Positions 1-4,606 of a stretch of 5,029 nucleotides of DNA are shown one piece after another. Every line of letters begins with the position of its first letter. Within the stretch, counting starts at the first letter, position 1. The notes beneath the pieces are model-generated. The model ran no database searches, was not told the origin of the DNA, and saw nothing but the letters and a program-made list of their open reading frames with translations. Both the position numbers and the translations under genes were made by a program. The stretch spans positions 1 to 5,029 of the forward strand of contig JAJYGE010000282.1 of the NCBI GenBank assembly GCA_021785155.1. The letters are read 5' to 3'. This stretch comes from Planctomycetota bacterium (GTDB lineage Bacteria > Planctomycetota > Phycisphaerae > WQYP01).

Positions 1-84
1 AGTATTGATCAGTAATTTCAGAATTGCGCGGAATGGGCGCGAGCGTCGTTTTTTTACCGGGTACTTAGCGATCTCCATGGCCAT
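1..84 (-). CDS. Possible N-terminus of an unidentified protein, cut by the left window edge
   Basis: Reading leftward from an ATG at 84 (or a second in-frame ATG at 78), 28 codons stay open to the window edge. The peptide begins MAMEIAKYPVKKRRSRPF and continues with a more hydrophobic ILKLLINT stretch. A short Lys/Arg-rich head followed by hydrophobic residues is what the cytoplasmic N-terminus of a membrane-anchored protein looks like, but too little is visible to name a family. No good Shine-Dalgarno sequence precedes either ATG, and an in-frame stop (TAA, 112-114) lies just upstream, so the start cannot be much further out. A perfect TTGACA lies on this strand at 117-122, but the hexamer 17 nt on (CATCAA) is a poor -10. 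The gene would point the same way as rhaT, 365 nt downstream of it. It could be a chance open frame. Confidence 0.3.
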   Translation of the reverse strand, partial: MAMEIAKYPVKKRRSRPFRAILKLLINT

Positions 85-449
85 ACGGAACCATTGATGC
101 GGGCATGTTATTTATTTGTCAAAGAACCTTGTTCAGCGGGTCTGAACTGTACTTCGGTAAGGCTATAGGATTGCAATAAGAGGGATAATGCGCAATGGCG
201 CTAAAAAGTTAAGGATTTGGCCCCGAGCGACCTGGCAGAATCTGTCACAGGCCCCACCGCCATGGCCACAGGGACACGTGACACTTTCGGCGGATCGCTT
301 TGTTCGTCGGCAAGCCAACCACCGTCCCGGCGCACCGTGGACATTGCGGGTGCCGGGAACACCTGCACTTGGCCGCGCAACGGAAATCGGATCAACGACA
401 TCTTGATATCTTCATCGGCCCAGGGCATGGGGCCGCGGCACAGCAGCCT
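85..449. other. Intergenic region downstream of rhaT, no convincing gene
   Basis: Frames of up to about 75 codons exist on both strands between 188 and 428. They overlap each other, lack good ribosome-binding sites and give no recognisable protein. Small structures are visible. GTTCAG-CGGGT-CTGAAC (131-147) is a 6-bp inverted repeat next to a minus-strand TTGACA (117-122) and could be an operator or a small hairpin. CGGCCC...GGGCCG (417-422 with 431-436), just after the rhaT stop, could fold in the rhaT transcript but has no following U-run, so a classical terminator for rhaT is not seen. The plus frame around 336-440 reads GHCG, then HLDIFIGPGHG, faintly like phosphoketolase (see findings). 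Confidence 0.5.
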
Positions 450-1670
450 TTACGCCGCATGGTGCGGCACAATCAGAGCGGCGGCGGGTTTCGCCGCTTT
501 GACGGGCTGCTTGGTCTTCAGGAAATTGCCTACGCCGACAATAATTGTTGACATAACCAGCACGATAATTCCGCCCGTGATCAGGGCATGGGTTTTCTTG
601 CTGGTACCCTTCCATTCATGCAGGATTACACCCCACAACGTGGCAAAAATGATAATGCTGGCCATGTGCAGCGTCCAGCCCGAGAATTTACCGGCGGCGG
701 GCATTTTGGTCTGCCCCATGGTGTAGAAGAAAAATTGCAGATACCACGTAACGCCGGCAAGTGCGGAAAGGGTGTAATTGTTCAACAGCGGCACGCGATT
801 GATCGGCAAAGAAATATCTCCAACCGGCTTGGAGTAGCCGGGGCCATCCAAGCCCGTCAGAATACGGTTTTCATCCGGGGCGGATGTGGACGCCAGATAT
901 TGTCGGCCACTGCGATTTTTAAGATGTAAAATCAGGCACCATATAAAATTAGTGGTGAACCCGCCCCAAAGAACCACAATCAGGGAGGGAAGGCCATTCC
1001 ATATATTGGAGGCATGATGGGCCGCCAGCAACGCTTTGCTGGTCTTTTGGATGGGTGCGGCGGCGGTTATGCCGAAATTAAAACAGGCGCTCATGATGCC
1101 GGAGAAAGTGGCCACCATGATGCCTTTTTTGAAGTTGAATTCCTTTACGGACTTTTGCTTCTGATCGTCCGGCAATTCACGCTCTTTTGCCATCCCTGCC
1201 ATACCGCTGATGGCGATACCACTGATGCATACCAGAACGCCCAGCAGAATGACCTGTCCGTAAAGATTCGTCAGGAGATTACCGAATTGCCCGTCATAGA
1301 TGGGCACCATCAGCGTACCGAACGCGGCACAATAACTTAGCGCGATGGCCATTCCCAGTCCGATGCCAAGATAGCGCATGGTCAGCCCGAAGGTCAGGCC
1401 GCCGAGTCCCCACATGGCCCCGAAGAAGTAAGTCCAGAAAAGAGTGGAATCGCTGGCGGTGTGAATGGCCTGCCAAAAATCCGGCACCAGAAGATAAGCG
1501 AATACCATCGGTGCGACGATCCAACTGAAAAAACCGCCGACCAGCCAGTAGGTTTCCCAGCTCCAGCGTTTAACTCCGCGGAAGGGCAGATAAAAACTCG
1601 CCGATGCCAGACCACCCGTCCAATGCAGCGCCACCGCCGCAAACCAATTCGTTCCCGTGCCTGTACTCAC
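450..1670 (-). CDS. rhaT: RhaT-family L-rhamnose:H+ symporter
   Basis: Inner-membrane transporter of the RhaT family (drug/metabolite transporter superfamily), which takes up L-rhamnose with a proton. The 406-residue product aligns by eye with E. coli RhaT (344 aa) over its length. Shared motifs are LASASFYLPF near the N-terminus, KRWSWET (residues 34-40), GAMWG (84-88), TMRYLG (97-102) followed by a Gly-rich helix, NFKKG before a central helix, and WYLQFFFY (309-316). Hydrophobic segments fit about ten membrane helices. I chose the GTG at 1670 because GGAG lies 6 nt upstream and the N-terminus then matches E. coli RhaT; the longer frame to an ATG at 1856 would run into rpsG. Differences from E. 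coli are a longer hydrophilic loop at about residues 250-295 and a basic/Ala-rich C-terminal tail. The gene starts 64 nt after the rpsG stop on the same strand with no visible terminator, so some read-through from the ribosomal operon is likely. Family assignment is firm; rhamnose as substrate is inferred. Confidence 0.9.
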   Translation of the reverse strand: MSTGTGTNWFAAVALHWTGGLASASFYLPFRGVKRWSWETYWLVGGFFSWIVAPMVFAYLLVPDFWQAIHTASDSTLFWTYFFGAMWGLGGLTFGLTMRYLGIGLGMAIALSYCAAFGTLMVPIYDGQFGNLLTNLYGQVILLGVLVCISGIAISGMAGMAKERELPDDQKQKSVKEFNFKKGIMVATFSGIMSACFNFGITAAAPIQKTSKALLAAHHASNIWNGLPSLIVVLWGGFTTNFIWCLILHLKNRSGRQYLASTSAPDENRILTGLDGPGYSKPVGDISLPINRVPLLNNYTLSALAGVTWYLQFFFYTMGQTKMPAAGKFSGWTLHMASIIIFATLWGVILHEWKGTSKKTHALITGGIIVLVMSTIIVGVGNFLKTKQPVKAAKPAAALIVPHHAA

Positions 1671-1734
1671 GAAAGTCTCCGCCTTACGCCAATGAACTTC
1701 CAAATTTGCAGAGCGTACTTTAACCGGAACTGAA

Positions 1735-2211
1735 TTACCATGCAAAGTGGGCGAATGCGCGGTTGGCTTCGGCCATCTTGTGAACGTTTTCACGGGTTTG
1801 CATGGCAGCGCCTTCACGGCGGCTGGCGGCCAGAACTTCATCCGCCAGGCGTTCACTCATCGGTTTGCCCGACTTGGCACGAACGGCCTCCAGAAGCCAG
1901 CGGATGGCCAGACTCTGCTGGCGCTTGCGGCTAACGGACATGGGAACCTGATAATTCTGTCCGCCCACGCGGCGCGAACGGGTTTCAATATTGGGTTTGA
2001 TGTTGTTGATGGCCGCTTCAAAGACCTCGTTGGGTTTGGCGTCTTTAACCCGTTGGCCAATGATGTCCAAGGCTCCATAAAATACCCGTTTGGCGGTGGC
2101 CTTTTTGCCGTCATACATCAGACAGTTAATGAATTTGGAAATCAGCAGCGAATTGTAAACCGCATCGGGTTTAAGTTGGGTACTGCTGACGGTAAACGAT
2201 TTGGTGCCCAT
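1735..2211 (-). CDS. rpsG: 30S ribosomal protein S7
   Basis: S7 nucleates assembly of the 16S rRNA 3' major domain (small-subunit head) and contacts tRNA near the E and P sites. The 158 residues match the family length (about 156). Hallmarks are KFINCLMYDGKK (residues 26-37), the RRVGG-x-x-YQVP block (80-90), SLAIRWLL (100-107), and the C-terminal REN-VHKMAEAN-AFAHFAW, which resembles planctomycete S7. The N-terminus (MGTKSFTVSSTQ) lacks the PRR-type basic arm of many S7 proteins, although the residue count before the KPD motif is normal. The in-frame upstream codons read RRKERK but contain no standard start codon, and the same purine-rich stretch supplies the ribosome-binding site (AAAGGAAAG, about 7-14 nt before ATG). 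It lies 121 nt downstream of rpsL and is presumably co-transcribed with it. fusA, the common next gene, is absent here. Confidence 0.97.
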   Translation of the reverse strand: MGTKSFTVSSTQLKPDAVYNSLLISKFINCLMYDGKKATAKRVFYGALDIIGQRVKDAKPNEVFEAAINNIKPNIETRSRRVGGQNYQVPMSVSRKRQQSLAIRWLLEAVRAKSGKPMSERLADEVLAASRREGAAMQTRENVHKMAEANRAFAHFAW

Positions 2212-2332
2212 AGGGACTTTCCTTTCTTTTCTCCGTATCGAATCACCTGGATTCGGGATACTTCAAGGTACTTAAAATAAGGCGTTACACGCGCTCCAGC
2301 CGACGGCTGAATCCACGCGGCAACTCCATTTA
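2212..2332 (-). promoter_or_regulatory. rpsL-rpsG intercistronic leader with two potential stem-loops
   Basis: This 121-nt non-coding gap is long for adjacent ribosomal genes. In the mRNA sense it can fold into two hairpins. The first (2290-2319) pairs CGCG with CGCG, then CAGCC with GGCTG around a GTC triloop, with an internal loop between. The second (2236-2260) pairs TATC with GATA and GAATC with GATTC around CAGGT, with a CC bulge, and sits directly before the rpsG ribosome-binding region. In E. coli the corresponding S12-S7 intercistronic segment is the binding site through which S7 represses translation. That this segment has the same role is inferred from position and foldability only. 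Confidence 0.35.
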
Positions 2333-2704
2333 TTACTTAGGTTTCTTGGCTCCATATTTGGAACGACTGCGACGGCGGGCTTCCACACCGCTGGCATCCA
2401 GTACGCCGCGCACGATGTGATATCGCACACCGGGCAGATCGCGTACCCGACCGCCGCGCACCAGAACAATCGAGTGTTCCTGCAGATTATGGTCAATTCC
2501 CGGAATATAAGCGGTAACTTCCTTCCCATTGGAAAGCCGCACACGGGCCACTTTACGCAATGCGGAATTCGGCTTCTTGGGCGTCATGGTCTTGACCAGC
2601 AGGCATACCCCGCGGCGCTGCGGCGAGGCTTCAAGGTCTTTGACCTTATTAATGCGCTTCAAGCTGCGACGCGGATTCCGGAGTAATTGATTGATTGTGG
2701 GCAT
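2333..2704 (-). CDS. rpsL: 30S ribosomal protein S12
   Basis: S12 lies at the decoding centre of the 30S subunit and controls tRNA selection accuracy; it is the classical streptomycin-resistance locus. The 123-residue product has normal length and carries PQRRGVC (28-34), [17 protein letters not shown] (41-57), [11 protein letters not shown] (59-69), HNLQEHS (72-78), [15 protein letters not shown] (82-96) and the terminal [11 protein letters not shown]. The lysines of TPKK (43-44) that contact 16S rRNA are kept, as is Asp89, the residue methylthiolated by RimO in E. coli. Position 88, Lys in E. coli and Mycobacterium, is Arg here (codon CGC, 2441-2443). The ATG at 2704 is preceded by AAGG with a 7-nt spacer. 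It is the first gene of the minus-strand block, with a candidate promoter about 40 nt upstream. Confidence 0.98.
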   Translation of the reverse strand: MPTINQLLRNPRRSLKRINKVKDLEASPQRRGVCLLVKTMTPKKPNSALRKVARVRLSNGKEVTAYIPGIDHNLQEHSIVLVRGGRVRDLPGVRYHIVRGVLDASGVEARRRSRSKYGAKKPK

Positions 2705-2742
2705 AGCATACCTTCATACAGTTCACCAAACACAAGCACAGT

Positions 2743-2771
2743 AGTGTAGCCGGAATTCAACAATCATGCAA
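2743..2771 (-). promoter_or_regulatory. Candidate promoter of the rpsL-rpsG(-rhaT) unit
   Basis: On the minus strand TTGCAT (2766-2771) and TACACT (2743-2748) are separated by exactly 17 nt. They match the sigma70 consensus hexamers at 3/6 and 4/6 positions. Transcription would begin near 2736, about 30 nt before the rpsL start codon. The match is modest; the support is mainly spacing and position ahead of the first gene of the block. Confidence 0.35.
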
Positions 2772-2782
2772 ATCCACACCGT

Positions 2783-2798
2783 GGCGGCGGCCGCCGCC
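2783..2798. repeat. 16-bp perfect GC-only palindrome
   Basis: GGCGGCGG (2783-2790) is followed directly by its exact reverse complement CCGCCGCC (2791-2798). With no spacer it is a dyad rather than a natural hairpin loop. It lies about 12 bp upstream of the candidate rpsL -35 element. A protein-binding site or simple GCC-triplet drift would both explain it. Confidence 0.6.
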
Positions 2799-2804
2799 CG
2801 CCGC

Positions 2805-2840
2805 AGAGCAGAGAACAGTAGAGAGTCGAGCAGTAGAGCA
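2805..2840 (+). repeat. Purine-rich degenerate repeat (GAGCAG type)
   Basis: This 36-nt stretch is built from variants of AGCAGAGA/ACAGTAGA with a rough 8-nt period. GAGCAG occurs at 2806-2811 and 2828-2833, and GAGCA again at 2836-2840. Its segment 2806-2818 (GAGCAGAGAACAG) is the reverse complement, short of one G, of 2914-2927 in the downstream repeat patch. The two patches therefore form an imperfect long-range inverted repeat. Confidence 0.55.
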
Positions 2841-2902
2841 CATAAGGCTGGAACTATTATGATGCGGTCGCAAGATGAGGCAACCCCCCAGCGGTACCCC
2901 TT

Positions 2903-2934
2903 CCCCTGCTCACCTGTTCCTCTGCTCCCCTGTT
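2903..2934 (+). repeat. Two tandem copies of a 16-nt pyrimidine-rich unit
   Basis: CCCCTGCTCACCTGTT (2903-2918) is followed immediately by CCTCTGCTCCCCTGTT (2919-2934), identical at 14 of 16 positions. Each unit is two related octamers, so there is also an 8-nt sub-period. On the opposite strand the unit reads as AACAG-GGGAGCAG, the same motif family as the purine-rich patch at 2805-2840. Confidence 0.65.
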
Positions 2935-3105
2935 CTAACAGTGGGATGGGGTTTCCCGGTACGCTGGTTCGGATTTATTGCCACGCCACAAACCGGGGGT
3001 GCGTGACAGTTGACGCGGGCGGGCATTCCGATGCGCTCTCGTGGCGTGCGGCGCTGTTAAACGATGGCGAACGGCGTTATTATTCTCAAAAGTCTGTCCG
3101 AATAA

Positions 3106-3156
3106 CCACCGGGATTGCTCCCCCACGGTTTCTCCGACAGGGACATAACCCGGTGG
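3106..3156 (+). repeat. 8-bp inverted repeat in the presumed gmd 5' leader
   Basis: CCACCGGG (3106-3113) and CCCGGTGG (3149-3156) are exact reverse complements separated by 35 nt. If transcription of gmd starts upstream of about 3100 this could form a GC-rich stem about 90 nt before the start codon. A second short complementarity, CTGTC (3094-3098) with GACAG (3136-3140), would cross it. Neither can be tied to a known regulatory RNA. Confidence 0.4.
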
Positions 3157-3246
3157 ATGTGATATTTTCCAATCCGGCTGTAAATTTAATGTTTCCCGTG
3201 GTAATGTCCGAAAATACTTAAACGTAGCTTGTTGAAGCGAGGAATT

Positions 3247-4275
3247 ATGAAAAGTGAAAATCCCCGTCGTGCTCTGGTCACTGGCATCACCGGCCAGGAT
3301 GGCTCTTATCTGGCGGAATTCCTGCTGGCCAAGGGATATGAAGTCCATGGCATTATTCGCAGATCCAGCAGTTTCAATACGGAGCGGCTGGATCATATTT
3401 ACCAGGACCCCCATGAGCTGGGCAGTCGGCTGCACCTGCACTACGGCGATTTAACCGATGCTTCGGGCCTGCGGGATATTCTCACACGCACGCGACCGAC
3501 AGAAGTGTATAACCTCGGGGCGCAATCGCATGTACGGGTCAGTTACGATCAGCCGGTATATACCGTTAATACCGCCGGCATGGGAACTTTGTTGCTGCTG
3601 GAAGCGATCCGGGATGTCGGGTTGCCAATTCGGTTTTATCAGGCGTCAAGCAGTGAAATGTTCGGCCAAGTTGTGGAAACACCCCAGAAGGAAACCACAC
3701 CCTTTCATCCGCGCAGCCCGTATGCGTGCGCGAAGGTTTATGCCCATTGGCAGGTGATTAATTACCGTGAAGCCTACGGCATGTTTGCATGCAGTGGTAT
3801 ATTGTTTAATCATGAATCGCCACGGCGGGGCGAAACGTTTGTCACGCGGAAAGTCACCCGCGCCGCCACGCGCATCAAACTGGGATTACAGGATGCGTTG
3901 TACATGGGAAATCTCGATGCCAAGCGTGATTGGGGCTTTGCCGGAGATTACGTTGAGGCCATGTGGCTGATGTTGCAACAGGAAAAGCCGGATGATTATG
4001 TTATTTCCACGGGCGAAACGCGCAGTGTCCGCGAATGGGTGAAATTATGCTTTAATCTCGTGGGGCTGGACTGGGAACACTATGTGAAAATTGATGAGCG
4101 CTATCTCCGCCCCGCGGAGGTCGATTTACTTCTGGGCGACAGCACGAAAGCTCGCACGAAGCTCGGATGGGCACCCAAGGTGAATCTGGAAAGCCTGGCA
4201 AAAATGATGATGGATCATGACATGCACCTGGCGGAGCGGGAGAAACTGATTCGAGAACATAAGAAGCGGGCGTAA
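3247..4275 (+). CDS. gmd: GDP-mannose 4,6-dehydratase
   Basis: Cytoplasmic NADP-dependent short-chain dehydrogenase/reductase that converts GDP-D-mannose to GDP-4-dehydro-6-deoxy-D-mannose, the precursor of GDP-L-fucose, GDP-D-rhamnose and related sugars for surface glycans. The 342-residue product has the Rossmann motif [10 protein letters not shown] (12-21), the [15 protein letters not shown] segment (38-52), GDLTD (67-71), [11 protein letters not shown] (89-99), and the long family signature around [19 protein letters not shown] (184-202). By alignment with E. coli Gmd (Thr132, Glu134, Tyr156, Lys160) the catalytic positions are Ser135, Glu137, Tyr159 and Lys163. The nucleotide-binding region [14 protein letters not shown] is intact. 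I chose the ATG at 3247, preceded by GAGG; a TTG six codons upstream is less likely. There is no partner reductase (fcl/wcaG or rmd) in the window. The stop is only 3 nt before the next promoter, and no terminator is seen for gmd itself. Confidence 0.97.
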   Translation: MKSENPRRALVTGITGQDGSYLAEFLLAKGYEVHGIIRRSSSFNTERLDHIYQDPHELGSRLHLHYGDLTDASGLRDILTRTRPTEVYNLGAQSHVRVSYDQPVYTVNTAGMGTLLLLEAIRDVGLPIRFYQASSSEMFGQVVETPQKETTPFHPRSPYACAKVYAHWQVINYREAYGMFACSGILFNHESPRRGETFVTRKVTRAATRIKLGLQDALYMGNLDAKRDWGFAGDYVEAMWLMLQQEKPDDYVISTGETRSVREWVKLCFNLVGLDWEHYVKIDERYLRPAEVDLLLGDSTKARTKLGWAPKVNLESLAKMMMDHDMHLAEREKLIREHKKRA

Positions 4276-4278
4276 CTC

Positions 4279-4307
4279 TTGACAATCGCGGCCACGGGTT
4301 CTAATAT
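4279..4307 (+). promoter_or_regulatory. Promoter of the SAM-riboswitch/thrC transcript
   Basis: TTGACA (4279-4284), a perfect -35 match, is followed after 17 nt by TAATAT (4302-4307), a 4/6 match to the -10 consensus. Transcription would start near 4314, about 14 nt before the first strand of the riboswitch P1 helix, which is the normal arrangement for a leader riboswitch. A second TTGACAAT at 4313-4320 repeats the -35 region but would place its -10 inside the aptamer. Confidence 0.7.
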
Positions 4308-4327
4308 CTGCATTGACAATTGAATAA

Positions 4328-4468
4328 GGCTCTTATCAAGAGTGCCTGAGGGACGGGCCCGTTGACGGCACAGCAACCCATCTTCACGCCTTTTATGGTG
4401 TAAGAAGCGGGTGCTAATTCCCTCCCGCTCGTCGGTTTTTCCGGCGAACTTGGGGATAGATAAGCGGA
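4328..4468 (+). promoter_or_regulatory. SAM-I (S-box) riboswitch aptamer
   Basis: The conserved S-box core is readable. It includes CTTATCAAGAG (4332-4342), GAGGGAC-GGGCCC (4348-4360), TGA (4363-4365), CAGCAACC (4371-4378) and GGTGCTAATTCC (4410-4421). Helices fold as expected. P1 pairs CTTATC (4332-4337) with GATAAG (4459-4464). P2 pairs GTGCC (4342-4346) with GGCAC (4367-4371). P3 pairs CTTC-ACGCC (4382-4390) with GGTGT-aa-GAAG (4397-4407). P4 pairs TCGTCGG (4429-4435) with CCGGCGA (4441-4447) around a T5 loop. S-adenosylmethionine binding stabilises P1. GATAAG could otherwise pair with CTTATC in the terminator's 5' arm, so high SAM should switch transcription off. It controls the threonine synthase gene directly downstream. 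Confidence 0.95.
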
Positions 4469-4492
4469 TCAGCGTCTCTTTTGGTATATCGC

Positions 4493-4556
4493 GCGGCCTC
4501 TTATCAGGAATCAGCACCCTTAACCGGTGCATCCTGATAAGAGGCCGCTTTATTTT
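4493..4556 (+). terminator. Riboswitch expression-platform terminator
   Basis: A 17-bp perfect stem pairs GCGGCCTCTTATCAGGA (4493-4509) with TCCTGATAAGAGGCCGC (4532-4548). It is topped by an internal loop, a 5-bp GCACC/GGTGC helix and a 7-nt loop, and is followed by TTTATTTT (4549-4556). The 5' arm contains CTCTTATCA (4498-4506), an exact copy of 4330-4338 in the aptamer. It can therefore take P1's place in pairing with GATAAG (4459-4464), forming the antiterminator when SAM is low. It may also end gmd read-through transcripts. Confidence 0.93.
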
Positions 4557-4606
4557 CCGGCGTAAATCACCAGAGTAATCATGGTGCCGCCGGGCGGAGG
4601 TTATAA

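Larger units (their letters stand above)
2705..3246. other. Long divergent intergenic region between rpsL and gmd
   Basis: About 540 nt separate the two divergently transcribed genes. Open frames here (for example plus 2766-3221 and minus 2935-3441) are low-complexity or run antisense into gmd, lack ribosome-binding sites and resemble no protein I know, so I treat the region as non-coding. It holds a candidate rpsL promoter, a 16-bp GC-rich palindrome, two repeat patches in inverted orientation, and an 8-bp inverted repeat in the likely gmd leader. For gmd, TATTAT at 3078-3083 is a 5/6 match to a -10 element but has no good -35. No confident gmd promoter can be given. Confidence 0.5.

Noticed and set aside
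26..55. Terminator-like GCGC dyad followed by seven Ts on the plus strand
   Set aside because: The stem is only about 4 bp, too weak for an intrinsic terminator, and the T-run is explained by Lys codons of the possible minus-strand gene.
217..726. 169-codon plus-strand frame antisense to the 3' end of rhaT
   Set aside because: It lies largely opposite a strongly supported gene, has unnatural composition and has no ribosome-binding site.
1671..1856. Upstream extension of the rhaT frame to an ATG at 1856
   Set aside because: It would overlap the 3' end of rpsG by about 120 nt and adds residues unlike RhaT. The GTG at 1670 has a GGAG site and gives the family N-terminus.
2212..2238. Basic RRKERK extension of S7 upstream of its ATG
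   Set aside because: No ATG, GTG or TTG is in frame there; the segment is the purine-rich ribosome-binding region, and S7 already has normal length from 2211.
1747..2280. 177-codon plus-strand frame opposite rpsG
   Set aside because: It is a shadow of the highly conserved rpsG gene and matches no recognisable protein.
2766..3221. 151-codon plus-strand frame between rpsL and gmd
   Set aside because: Its start lies in the candidate rpsL promoter and it translates repeats (Ala/Arg runs, Pro/Cys-rich stretch) into low-complexity protein. There is no Shine-Dalgarno sequence.
2935..3441. 168-codon minus-strand frame overlapping the start of gmd
   Set aside because: Its first third is antisense to conserved gmd codons, and the rest resembles no known family.
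4215..4532. 105-codon minus-strand frame across the riboswitch
   Set aside because: It is the complement of the structured SAM-I leader and the end of gmd; the RNA signals on the plus strand explain this sequence.
4581..4606. ATG at 4581 as a leader-peptide or alternative thrC start
   Set aside because: It is out of frame with thrC and has no ribosome-binding site; the GGAGG-preceded ATG at 4607 gives the zinc-ribbon N-terminus.
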